Origin: Bacteroidota bacterium
Lineage (GTDB): Bacteria; Bacteroidota; Bacteroidia; B-17B0; Aurantibacillaceae
Assembly (NCBI GenBank): GCA_030692515.1
Contig: JAUXZS010000028.1
Coordinates: 124,001-188,000 of the forward strand
Direction: 5' to 3'
Length of the DNA stretch: 64,000 nt
In this document: one piece after another, positions 49,468 through 57,942 of the stretch
How the letters are laid out: each line of letters opens with the position of its first letter
Position numbering within the stretch: the stretch's first letter is position 1
Translations under genes and position numbers: made by a program
The notes under the pieces: model-generated
Told to the model about the DNA's origin: nothing
The model's input: only the letters and a program-made list of their open reading frames with translations
Database searches by the model: none

Positions 49468-49872
49468 ATGAGTACCGGAAAATTAATATTACTTCGAAAG
49501 AAAAATTTTAACGGCTTAGCTGTTGCAATAGATGTATTCATTAACGACCAACCACAAGGTAAAATGGTAAGTGGCGAAAAAAAAGAATTTGATTTAGAGC
49601 CGGGTTCTTATAAAATTAAAGTACAGCAAAATGTAAAAAGTGGCGAACAAACAGTAATTATATATCCCGGTAAAACTATTTCCTATTCTTATTTCCCAAG
49701 TCTTTTAAGCATTGTTTCCTTTCTATCTCCATTATTAGGATTAGGTTTATTATTTTTATTTAAAATACCTATAATTATTGCCGGTTTAATTTTATTACCT
49801 GGAGCAATTGTTTCAATTTACCTTTTATCCTCTGGTAGAAGCAAGTACTTTTTGTTTAAGGCTATTCACTAA
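49468..49872 (+). CDS. hypothetical membrane protein with PEGA-like N-terminal domain
   Basis: A 134-residue protein. Residues 1-72 are a small beta domain with IDVFINDQPQGKMVSGEKKEFDLEPGSYKIKV, which resembles PEGA or carboxypeptidase-regulatory-like folds. Two TM helices follow (about 79-98 and 102-122). Function is unknown. It lies 11 nt after efp and 11 nt before an acetyltransferase gene, so it is probably cotranscribed with both. Confidence 0.7.
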   Translation: MSTGKLILLRKKNFNGLAVAIDVFINDQPQGKMVSGEKKEFDLEPGSYKIKVQQNVKSGEQTVIIYPGKTISYSYFPSLLSIVSFLSPLLGLGLLFLFKIPIIIAGLILLPGAIVSIYLLSSGRSKYFLFKAIH

Positions 49873-49883
49873 TTGTCCTAACT

Positions 49884-50432
49884 ATGTTAGAACTTAATTT
49901 TAAACCCTTTCCCACAATAGAAACAAAACGTTTAGTGCTTCGTGAGATTATTAAAAAAGATGTGGATAATTTTTTTTTATTAAGAAGTAATAAAGATGCT
50001 ATGCGGTTTATTGATAAACCTCTTGCTATTTCTAAAGATGAAATAAAGACCTTCATAAAATACATTGATAGAAAAAGAAAAGATAACCAGGCTATTTCAT
50101 GGGGCATTTCATTAAAAGGTAATACTGATTTAATAGGTACCATTTCTTTTCATAGTATCGAAAAAGAAAATCACAGAGCCGAATTAGGTTATATGCTTAT
50201 GCCGGAATACTGGAACAAAGGTCTAATAAGCGAGGCAATTCCAAAAGTAATAGATTATGGCTTTAAGAAAATGAAACTACATAGTATTGCTGCAAACATA
50301 AATCCCAAACACAAAGTTTCAAGAAAAGTTCTCGAAAAATTTAAATTCAAAAAAGAAGCTTACTTTAAAGAGAACCACTTTTTTAATGGTTTGTTTTTAG
50401 ATACCGAAATTTATTCGCTGTTAAAATCATAA
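49884..50432 (+). CDS. GNAT family N-acetyltransferase (RimJ/RimL type)
   Basis: A 182-residue GNAT enzyme of the Acetyltransf_3 group: PTIETKRLVLREIIKKDVDNF at the N-terminus, AELGYMLMPEYWNKGLISEA with the acetyl-CoA-binding loop near residue 105, and HSIAANINPKHKVSRKVLEKFKF near 132-154. Relatives acetylate ribosomal protein N-termini or small amines; the substrate here is unknown. It is in a + strand run with short gaps on both sides. Confidence 0.85.
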   Translation: MLELNFKPFPTIETKRLVLREIIKKDVDNFFLLRSNKDAMRFIDKPLAISKDEIKTFIKYIDRKRKDNQAISWGISLKGNTDLIGTISFHSIEKENHRAELGYMLMPEYWNKGLISEAIPKVIDYGFKKMKLHSIAANINPKHKVSRKVLEKFKFKKEAYFKENHFFNGLFLDTEIYSLLKS

Positions 50433-50483
50433 GTATACATTATTTGTTTGACTGATTACTATTCTGTAATTTTAATCAAACAA

Positions 50484-51056
50484 ATGCAACTTAATCATCC
50501 AAAATTAGTAAATCTCTTAAAGCAAGCTTATTCTGCTGAAAAGGCTGCGTCATTTGCCTACCAAGGACATGCCGCTGCTGTAAAAAATCCAGAAGAAAAA
50601 AAAGCAATCAGACAAATAGAGTTGGATGAATGGGGACATAGAGATGAAGTTCTTAAAATAATGAAACAATACAATGTTCCTATTTCAAAATTTTACGAAT
50701 TCAAATTTCATGTTATTGGAAAAATAATTTCGGGAAGTTGTTTTGTAATAGGTTGGTTTATGCCTTTTTATTTTGCAGGAAGATTAGAAAGCGGTAACGT
50801 TTGCGAGTATTTTAGAATGAAACAATACTTTAACTCATTAGGAATTACTGAACACGATACTATTTTATACGAAATGGGCATTAAAGAAAAAGAACACGAA
50901 GTTTATTTTCTTGAACAAATAAAAAAAAATAAACTCCTACCCTATTTTGAAAAATTGTTTAAATGGGGATTAGTTGAAAGTATGAATAACATCGATTTAG
51001 ACAAAAAATACCCTGTGGAAAAATCGGACGAATATTGTAAAAACACTACTGAATGA
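50484..51056 (+). CDS. ferritin-like/COQ7-like di-iron protein
   Basis: About 190 residues, helical, with ferritin-like iron ligands: YSAEKAASFAYQGHA, IELDEWGHRDEV (ExxH) and KEKEHEVYF (ExxH). A hydrophobic pair in the middle (about residues 86-104) recalls membrane-associated demethoxyubiquinone hydroxylase (COQ7) relatives, although this organism more likely uses menaquinone, so the substrate is unclear. I choose ATG 50484 (MQLNHPKL); the earlier in-frame TTG at 50448 would add a poorly conserved stretch. Overlaps the next gene by 4 nt. Confidence 0.7.
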   Translation: MQLNHPKLVNLLKQAYSAEKAASFAYQGHAAAVKNPEEKKAIRQIELDEWGHRDEVLKIMKQYNVPISKFYEFKFHVIGKIISGSCFVIGWFMPFYFAGRLESGNVCEYFRMKQYFNSLGITEHDTILYEMGIKEKEHEVYFLEQIKKNKLLPYFEKLFKWGLVESMNNIDLDKKYPVEKSDEYCKNTTE

Positions 51057-51511
51057 AAAAAATAATATTTTTTATAGTAGTCATATTAACTTTTCAAGGC
51101 TGCTCTTGGCAAGAATATTTTGTCATTATTAACCAAACTAATTCAGACATTACAATTGAATATGAAATAGAACAACCTAAAAGTGGTTTTGCGATATTTG
51201 ACAATCGTCAAACAATCCATAAATTATCAAAAAACGGAGATATTGATTGGAATGAGACATTAGAGGTCAATGACTTAGATACGTCGAGATTTATTATTAA
51301 ATTACTGTTAGCCCCAAATACCGTGGTTACCATTGGAAATTTATCAAACGACACTTATAAAAAACACGATCAGTATTTTATTAACGGAAGAACATTCAAC
51401 TTAAAAAATTTAAAAATCCTAAACAGTAAACCCATAATAGAAATTACTCCAGAAAATTTTGATAATTTTTTTGTAAAGAAAAACGGAATAATTGCTTTAC
51501 GATTGAAATAA
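51053..51511 (+). CDS. hypothetical lipoprotein
   Basis: A 152-residue protein with a lipoprotein signal (LTFQGCSW, Cys near residue 17). The mature part is beta-rich by eye (VIINQTNSDITIEYEI, APNTVVTIGNLSND). I recognise no family. It overlaps the preceding ferritin-like gene by ATGA, suggesting translational coupling, and lies 5 nt before a DsbA-family gene. Confidence 0.65.
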   Translation: MKKIIFFIVVILTFQGCSWQEYFVIINQTNSDITIEYEIEQPKSGFAIFDNRQTIHKLSKNGDIDWNETLEVNDLDTSRFIIKLLLAPNTVVTIGNLSNDTYKKHDQYFINGRTFNLKNLKILNSKPIIEITPENFDNFFVKKNGIIALRLK

Positions 51512-51516
51512 AAACC

Positions 51517-52176
51517 ATGCAAAACAAATTTAAAATAGAAATATGGTCTGATATCCTTTGCCCCTTTTGTTATATAGGCAAACGTAAATTAGAAAAAGCA
51601 TTAGAAAATTTTAATGGAAAAGAGTTTATTGAAATTGATTGGCGCAGTTATCAATTAGACCCCGATGCAACTTCGTCGCCAAATACAGATGTTTTTGATT
51701 ATTTAGCAAAACGCAAAGGTCAAACAAGAGATTGGTCAATTAAAATGCATGAGCAGGTAACAAACACTGCAAAAGAAATGGGTTTAAATTATAAATTCGA
51801 AAAAGCCATCATTGCAAATTCTTATAATGCTCATCGTTTAATCCATTTAGCAAAAAAATATAAATTAGGAAACGAAGCCGAGGAAAAAATATTTAAAGCT
51901 TATTTTACTGATGGAAAAGACATTGCCGATAAAGAAACTCTTATTACAATAGGAAAAGAAATTGGTTTAAAAGAAGATGAAATAAAAGATGTTCTAAACT
52001 CAGATAGATATAGCAGCGAAGTAAAAGCGGATATTGAGGAGGCCCAGAAAATTGGGGTAAGAGGCGTACCATTTTTTGTAATGAATAGAACCCATGCTGT
52101 TTCAGGGGCTCAGCCAGTTGAAATTTTTGCAGAAACATTAGAAAAATCTTTTGAAAGTTGGAAAAATAAAAATTAA
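51517..52176 (+). CDS. DsbA-family oxidoreductase (FrnE-like)
   Basis: A 219-residue thioredoxin-fold protein of the FrnE/2-hydroxychromene-2-carboxylate isomerase-like group. The active site is CPFC in SDILCPFCYIGKRKLE (about residues 15-18), followed by the helical insertion and the cis-Pro loop GVRGVPFFV near residue 185. There is no signal peptide, so it is cytoplasmic, like FrnE disulfide isomerases linked to oxidative stress. Its 3' end overlaps the convergent gene by 4 nt. Confidence 0.88.
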   Translation: MQNKFKIEIWSDILCPFCYIGKRKLEKALENFNGKEFIEIDWRSYQLDPDATSSPNTDVFDYLAKRKGQTRDWSIKMHEQVTNTAKEMGLNYKFEKAIIANSYNAHRLIHLAKKYKLGNEAEEKIFKAYFTDGKDIADKETLITIGKEIGLKEDEIKDVLNSDRYSSEVKADIEEAQKIGVRGVPFFVMNRTHAVSGAQPVEIFAETLEKSFESWKNKN

Positions 52177-52685
52177 TTTACTCGCTTAAAAGGAAACTGA
52201 ATAGTCTTTTCTTTTCCGTCTTGTAAACCCGAAATTTCAGCTAACATTGAATCGTTTGTTATTAAAGAATAAGTTATTTTTTGCGGAAAATCATGTTTAG
52301 GATTTTCAAAAATAAGTTTATTCTTTTTTGATTCTGATAAAATAAATTGAACTGGTTTGCCATTGTTTTGATTTTTTACAATTGGAACAAACGAAACTTC
52401 GTTACCTTTTTGAATTAAGCTAAAAGTTTCTAAAAAGGCAGTGTCTTTTTTAAATAGTAAAAAACTTGTTCCCGAAAAAACAGAGTCGTTTTCTTTTTTC
52501 CATATTTCGGTACCAATTCCGTTCGAAGAACTATTTTGCCAAGAACCAATAAGCCAAGTTGCTTTACCAATTTTAGAATAAGTCTTAAGTTCTTTTATTA
52601 CATTTTTCTCATTTTTTATTTCAGAGCAAAATGAAAACGAAATTATTAAGCAAAGAACAATTAAACTTTTAATTTTTCTATACAT
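52173..52685 (-). CDS. DUF6265-like lipoprotein
   Basis: A 170-residue protein with a lipoprotein signal (ISFSFCSE, Cys near residue 20). WLIGSWQNSSSNGIGTEIW near residue 44 and FENPKHDFPQKITY near 130 are features I associate with DUF6265, a lipocalin-like fold. Function is unknown. It is 2 nt downstream of the metalloprotease gene on the same strand and convergent with the DsbA-family gene. Confidence 0.7.
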   Translation of the reverse strand: MYRKIKSLIVLCLIISFSFCSEIKNEKNVIKELKTYSKIGKATWLIGSWQNSSSNGIGTEIWKKENDSVFSGTSFLLFKKDTAFLETFSLIQKGNEVSFVPIVKNQNNGKPVQFILSESKKNKLIFENPKHDFPQKITYSLITNDSMLAEISGLQDGKEKTIQFPFKRVN

Positions 52686-52687
52686 CC

Positions 52688-54724
52688 CTATTCTTTTATA
52701 ACTTTAATAACTTTTGTTCCTTTATCAGAACTAAGTTTTAAAAAATAAATTCCACTTGTAAGATGTTGAATATTAAATGCTGAATGTTGAATGACTGGCG
52801 TATCATTAATTAAAACTTGTCCTAGAGCATTTAATAATTGAATTTTTACGTTCTTATCATCTAACATTTCAAATTCAACATTTAAAATTTCACTTGATGG
52901 ATTTGGATAAACTGAAATGCTATTTAAAAAACTAGTGTTTTCTTTTACACCAACTGTACCGCTAATATTAATATCATCAATAAAAATATTATTTCCGGGC
53001 GCTGAAACAAATGGTGTAAATTCAAATTTTAAAACTAAGTTTTGATTACCAATAAATGAAGATAAGCCAACAGTTTCAGTAACCCATTCATTTGGTTGAG
53101 GCATTAAATAGGGAGTTGAGCTTAAGGTGCCTGTAGTGTTTAATTGAGTTCCACTTTTTGAATAAAGTTGCGTCCAAGTAGTACCGCAATTTATAGATGC
53201 AAAGACTTTTAAGGCATCATTATTTGTAGCCACTTGTTGCGTATAAGCATATTTAAAAGTTAATTGAGGAGCATTAATTATATTTTGAAAATTATACATT
53301 GGACTGTAAATGCTTACTGCCCCGTTTGGATTATCGTAAAAATTATTAACCCAAACACAATTTGTTCCGGTTGCAGCGGTTACTGTATTAGTAATAAAAC
53401 TGCCACCATATTGGGGAATAGAAGCTATCCAATTATTATCGGGAAATACTCCAGTTTCAAATCCCTGAATTAAATTTAAAGTTCCACTATTTGTTCCTGC
53501 TAATACAATTAAATTTTGCTTTACAACAGAATCTTCACCAAAAGCATTTCCAACTTTTAATTTTACTGAAGTAATTCCTGAATTTGTAAAACTTAAAACG
53601 CCATTTTGTAAGGTAGAAGTATTCATTGCAAAAGGACTACTCCATAACCAATTTGTGGCTTGTCCGTTAAAGCTGTAGTCTGTAAAAGAAAAATTATTAC
53701 CAATACAAGTTACAGGATTAAAAATAAACTCTGCCGTTGGTGCGCAACCGGTAACAGGATTAATAACTCCGGTAGCAATTAAATTTGAATTACTAGATAA
53801 ATTGTTTCTTCCGGCAACGCCACTAATAATACAATTATGCATTCTTGTTTTTTGACCTTGAGTAAACATTCTAGAACAATAAGCATATTCCATATAATTT
53901 TGAACATTTTCCACAACACCATTTGTGCAAACCGCTGAATTTAAATTGCAGCTATTATGTCCTTTTGTTATTGGTGTATCACCTACTCCATCATCTCCAC
54001 AAGCAACACCAGGTTGGTTGGTACTACCCCAAACATGTTGCAAATTAAACCAATGTCCTGTTTCATGCGTTAATGTACGAGAGCTAAAACCGTTTGATGT
54101 TCCAATACTTCCAACATAACTATGCAAAACTACAATAGCATCGGCAACCGCCCCTACAGAACCTGGCAAATAGGTGTATCCTGCAGCACCATTTTGCAGA
54201 GTTCTAACAACATAAAAATTTAAATATTTAGATGGGTCCCATGTATAAATATAATTGCTAAAACTGGTTGTCCAATCTGTTTTTTGCGTGTAGTGACGAG
54301 TTATACCATTTGTGCAATTTCCATTCTCATCTAAAGTTGCCAATTTAAACTCAATTTGACAATCGGCTGCTATTGGTTTATATAAAGAAATAATACTGGT
54401 TGTATCTGGATTTTTTTTAGCGAAATCTCTATTTAAAATAACCATTGCATTATTAATTTGAGCATCGCTAATATTTTCACTACCACCCAAATGCAGAATA
54501 TGAAAAACCACTGGTATTGTATAGGTTGAGGCAACTGTTTTTAGTTGAGAAGAATTTAGAGATTGCTCATTAGCATTTTTGATAAGAGTCTCCACTCTAC
54601 TTTTTGCGGTTTTATCTTGCGAAAATAAATAGTCATAAGCTTCAATTTGACCGCATTTAAAGCCATTCTGAGCCTTAGTAATAAAGCCGATTATTAAAAG
54701 TGAGTATAGTAAAATATTTTTCAT
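52688..54724 (-). CDS. secreted M43 (pappalysin/cytophagalysin-like) metalloprotease with T9SS domain
   Basis: A 678-residue exported protease. Signal peptide ends near ITKAQ. The catalytic zinc motif is H220-ETG-H224-WFNLQ-H230 with Glu221, and the Met-turn region is NYMEYAYCSRMF near 278. A PKD-like domain (about 335-410) and a jelly-roll domain (GVFPDNNWIASIPQ, about 420-580) follow. The C-terminal T9SS sorting domain starts at ISVYPNPSSE. It is predicted to act outside the cell on protein substrates. The next gene on - is 2 nt downstream. Confidence 0.9.
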   Translation of the reverse strand: MKNILLYSLLIIGFITKAQNGFKCGQIEAYDYLFSQDKTAKSRVETLIKNANEQSLNSSQLKTVASTYTIPVVFHILHLGGSENISDAQINNAMVILNRDFAKKNPDTTSIISLYKPIAADCQIEFKLATLDENGNCTNGITRHYTQKTDWTTSFSNYIYTWDPSKYLNFYVVRTLQNGAAGYTYLPGSVGAVADAIVVLHSYVGSIGTSNGFSSRTLTHETGHWFNLQHVWGSTNQPGVACGDDGVGDTPITKGHNSCNLNSAVCTNGVVENVQNYMEYAYCSRMFTQGQKTRMHNCIISGVAGRNNLSSNSNLIATGVINPVTGCAPTAEFIFNPVTCIGNNFSFTDYSFNGQATNWLWSSPFAMNTSTLQNGVLSFTNSGITSVKLKVGNAFGEDSVVKQNLIVLAGTNSGTLNLIQGFETGVFPDNNWIASIPQYGGSFITNTVTAATGTNCVWVNNFYDNPNGAVSIYSPMYNFQNIINAPQLTFKYAYTQQVATNNDALKVFASINCGTTWTQLYSKSGTQLNTTGTLSSTPYLMPQPNEWVTETVGLSSFIGNQNLVLKFEFTPFVSAPGNNIFIDDINISGTVGVKENTSFLNSISVYPNPSSEILNVEFEMLDDKNVKIQLLNALGQVLINDTPVIQHSAFNIQHLTSGIYFLKLSSDKGTKVIKVIKE

Positions 54725-54792
54725 GTATTTTATTAGATATTTAAAGGTATCAATATTAGTTTAATTATCTTTACCCTTCAAATAATTGAAAC

Positions 54793-55932
54793 ATGAATAA
54801 AACCATTCAACAAATAAGTATAGGAATTTTAGGTGGTGGACAATTAGGGAGAATGCTTATTCAAAGCGCAATAAATCTAAATTTAAACATTTCTATTTTA
54901 GACCCCGATAAAAATGCTCCAAGTAGGCATTTAGTGAAAAAATTTACTCTTGGCGATTTAAATGATTATGATACGGTTTATGATTTCGGAAAAGATAAAG
55001 ACTTAATAACAATTGAGATTGAGAATGTAAATGTGGAAGCATTAAAAACTTTAGAAAAAGAAGGGAAAAAAGTATATCCACAGCCTCATATAATTGAACT
55101 GATTCAAGATAAAGGTTCGCAAAAAATGTTTTATCAAAGAAATGATATTCCTAGTCCTGACTTTTTTTTGGTAGAGAATAAATTACAAATTTCTAAGTAC
55201 GCAAATTACTTTCCGTTTTTTCAAAAGTTACGTAAAGGTGGTTATGATGGAAAAGGAGTGGTAAAATTAGTTAACCCCCATCATATTGAAAAAGCATTTG
55301 ATGAACCCTCTGTTTTAGAGCGCTTAGTAGATTTTGACAAAGAACTCTCTGTTATTGTTGCCCGCAGCGAGAGTGGTGAAATTAAATGTTTTCCGGTGGT
55401 AGAATGTGAGTTTAATCCAGAAGCTAATTTGGTTGAATATTTATTTAGCCCGGCAAACATTAAAAAAAATATTGAAAAAGATGCTATTAAACTTGCTACT
55501 GAAGTTGCCGAAAAACTCGGAATAATTGGTTTACTAGCTGTTGAATTATTTTTGACAAAAGAAGGTAAATTATTAGTGAATGAAATTGCGCCTCGCACAC
55601 ACAATAGCGGTCATCAAACAATAGAAGGAAATATTACTTCTCAATTTGAACAGCAATGGCGTGCAATTTTAAATTTACCATTAGGAGATACTAGTATCAT
55701 AAAAGCAAGTGTAATGGTTAATTTACTGGGTGATTTTGGCTATTCAGGAACCGCAATCTATCAAGGCTTAGAAGATATTTTAAAATTTAGCGGTGTTTAT
55801 ATTCATTTGTACGGAAAAACAAATACAAGACCTTTTCGTAAGATGGGCCACGCCACCATTGTAGATGAGGATATTTTAAAAGCAAAACAAAAAGCCAAAA
55901 TAGTAAAAAACACTTTGAAAATTATAGCTTAG
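54793..55932 (+). CDS. purK: 5-(carboxyamino)imidazole ribonucleotide synthase
   Basis: A 379-residue ATP-grasp enzyme of purine synthesis that carboxylates AIR to N5-CAIR with ATP and bicarbonate. IGILGGGQLGRMLIQSA is the N-terminal nucleotide/glycine-rich region, LRKGGYDGKGVVK (about 149-161) the ATP-grasp loop, and NEIAPRTHNSGHQTIEG (about 265-281) the active-site signature. Length is normal. A near-consensus -7 box TATCTTTA lies about 25 nt before the ATG. No purE is in the window. Confidence 0.93.
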   Translation: MNKTIQQISIGILGGGQLGRMLIQSAINLNLNISILDPDKNAPSRHLVKKFTLGDLNDYDTVYDFGKDKDLITIEIENVNVEALKTLEKEGKKVYPQPHIIELIQDKGSQKMFYQRNDIPSPDFFLVENKLQISKYANYFPFFQKLRKGGYDGKGVVKLVNPHHIEKAFDEPSVLERLVDFDKELSVIVARSESGEIKCFPVVECEFNPEANLVEYLFSPANIKKNIEKDAIKLATEVAEKLGIIGLLAVELFLTKEGKLLVNEIAPRTHNSGHQTIEGNITSQFEQQWRAILNLPLGDTSIIKASVMVNLLGDFGYSGTAIYQGLEDILKFSGVYIHLYGKTNTRPFRKMGHATIVDEDILKAKQKAKIVKNTLKIIA

Positions 55933-55947
55933 TATTTATATTTATAT

Positions 55948-56307
55948 ATGGAAAAACGTACTTGTCCAGAATGTAGTGAAGTAATAAAAGGAAGGGTTGA
56001 TAAAAAGTTTTGTAGCGATATGTGTCGCAATGCTTTTAATAATAAAATTAATAGCGATACCAATAACTACGTTAGAAACATTAATAATTTTTTACGTAAA
56101 AACAGAAGGATTCTTGAAGAGAATTTAAAGGGAGATACTACCAAAATTGCTAAGCAAAAACTAATAGATAAAGGCTTTAATTTTAATTTTTACACGAACA
56201 CAATTACAACAAAAAATAATCATACTTATATTTATTGTTACGAGTTTGGTTATTTACCGCTTGAACAAGATATGATTTTGATAGTGAAAAAGAAGACAGA
56301 GAATTAA
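55948..56307 (+). CDS. zinc-ribbon protein
   Basis: A 119-residue protein with an N-terminal zinc ribbon CPECSEVIKGRVDKKFCSDMC (cysteines near residues 5, 8, 21, 25), resembling the DUF2116 type. The rest is basic and helical, followed by a beta-rich segment (NFYTNTITTKNNHTYIY). It may bind nucleic acid; the function is unknown. It lies between purK and the META-domain gene with short gaps. Confidence 0.7.
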   Translation: MEKRTCPECSEVIKGRVDKKFCSDMCRNAFNNKINSDTNNYVRNINNFLRKNRRILEENLKGDTTKIAKQKLIDKGFNFNFYTNTITTKNNHTYIYCYEFGYLPLEQDMILIVKKKTEN

Positions 56308-56327
56308 ATAATTTAAAAACTGAGCTC

Positions 56328-56744
56328 ATGAAAAAATATCTAACACTACTAATTTGTCTGTTTATTCTTTCAATAAAAGCTCAATCAGATGCGAAAACAG
56401 ATTTCAAAAATATCACTTGGGTGCTTCGTCAAATTCAGGATAACAAAGAGAATGCAACCCTAAAGATTAATAACGAATACTCTATTTTACGTTTTAGCGA
56501 TAGTACATATACAGGATATGGCTGCAACGCTTTTAAAGGCAAATATAAAGTTTCGGGAAATAAAATTAATTTTTTTGGAGGTATGTTAAATACAGATAAA
56601 GGCTGTACCGACCCTGAAGATTATAAAGCTGAAGATTATGTAATGTTAAATTTTTTGCAGCTAGATTATAAACAAAAAGGAGATACGCTAATTTTAAACA
56701 AAGGAAACAAAGTAATTTTTACTTATACAAAAAGAAAAAAATAG
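56328..56744 (+). CDS. META domain (HslJ-like) exported protein
   Basis: A 138-residue protein with a signal peptide (cleavage near IKAQ) and a META/HslJ domain: ITWVLRQIQDNK, SDSTYTGYGCNAFKGKYK, and TDKGCTDPED near residue 90, carrying the family's Cys pair. META proteins are small envelope proteins often linked to stress or resistance phenotypes. It is the last gene of the purK run and convergent with the nucleoid-associated protein gene. Confidence 0.82.
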   Translation: MKKYLTLLICLFILSIKAQSDAKTDFKNITWVLRQIQDNKENATLKINNEYSILRFSDSTYTGYGCNAFKGKYKVSGNKINFFGGMLNTDKGCTDPEDYKAEDYVMLNFLQLDYKQKGDTLILNKGNKVIFTYTKRKK

Positions 56745-56747
56745 CTA

Positions 56748-57803
56748 TTAACCTTGCTCCTCGTTTATATAAAATAGCTTATAGTACTTTAAACCTTTCT
56801 CTTCATCAAAACCGCGCTCAACATAATCATGACGCGCATGTATATAAATGTGGAAATTTTTATCAAGTTTAACAACGCTACGCATGTATTTTTGATTTTT
56901 TTTTACGGCAGTTTGCGAAACATCAAATTCATCTATTGCAGTTAAATCCATTTTTTTGGTGAAGTCTTTCCGGTATTCTTTAAACGCGCCAATTAATTCA
57001 GGCTCCACCAAAACTTCTTTTTCAAAATCTTTTAAATCAAATTTATCTTTTTCTTTAAAGTACGATGTGCTTCTGTTTAACATCATCATTTGGTCTTGCT
57101 TATTTACATTATTTGCTTCCGTTAAAATCTCTTCACAAAAACCCCTTGAGGTATCAATAAAGTTTTTAGTGTGGTAATAACCATTTGGTTTAATTACCGC
57201 GTTTAAAAAGTCTTCTTCCCAATAAAGCGCGCATTCTGCGTTTCTATTATTAGTATCAATTATGCTCAGTTTGTAACCCTTGTTTTTATCAATTTCAAAA
57301 ACCAAACATCCTTTATCTAATTTATTTATATTAATGCCATTATCACAATCAATATCAAACTCATCCACATGCTGATATACTTTTAAATAGGTTTCTTTAT
57401 TTTCTGTCTTAAAAAAACCAATAGCATCCGTTAATTCACCATCAACCATGGCATCTTTAAAAAAGCAAACATAAAATTCTCCTCCTTTTATTTTAGGATG
57501 CATGCTTTGATTATATAAATGAGTAGCGATTTGTTTGCTTTGCTCAACAAACTCTTTTCTGGAAGAAAACAAATCTTCGCAGGCGTTAGCCACACTGGCT
57601 AATGAAACATCTACTTTTCCTTTAAACTGATAATATATATCGGTTTTAAAAGGGCTTAAAAAATATCTTAAAACAGTTTCTTTTACAAAATCATCCTTAA
57701 ATTCAAAAGTTTTATCGCTTAGGGTTAACTCCTCACCCAAGCCTTTATTACCCACAAAATGAACACAAAAATGCGTTAAAGCCGCACGAGAAAAATCTAT
57801 CAT
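56748..57803 (-). CDS. nucleoid-associated protein (NdpA/YejK family)
   Basis: A 351-residue cytoplasmic protein of the 37-kDa nucleoid-associated family: RAALTHFCVHFVGNKGLGEEL at the N-terminus, FYVCFFKDAMVDG near residue 108, GCLVFEIDKNKGYKLSIID near 165, and HIYIHARHDYVERGFDE near 325. It presumably binds DNA in the nucleoid. It is monocistronic on -, divergent from the prc-like gene. Confidence 0.85.
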   Translation of the reverse strand: MIDFSRAALTHFCVHFVGNKGLGEELTLSDKTFEFKDDFVKETVLRYFLSPFKTDIYYQFKGKVDVSLASVANACEDLFSSRKEFVEQSKQIATHLYNQSMHPKIKGGEFYVCFFKDAMVDGELTDAIGFFKTENKETYLKVYQHVDEFDIDCDNGININKLDKGCLVFEIDKNKGYKLSIIDTNNRNAECALYWEEDFLNAVIKPNGYYHTKNFIDTSRGFCEEILTEANNVNKQDQMMMLNRSTSYFKEKDKFDLKDFEKEVLVEPELIGAFKEYRKDFTKKMDLTAIDEFDVSQTAVKKNQKYMRSVVKLDKNFHIYIHARHDYVERGFDEEKGLKYYKLFYINEEQG

Positions 57804-57942
57804 AATTTCTTTATTTACTCGCTAAATATAACAATCTTAAACTGCTATCATTTAACAATATTTAAACAAGTTTTTACCAAGTATGGCAAAATATGTGATT
57901 GTGTAATATGATATTACGTATTAAAAATTTAAATTTGTACAT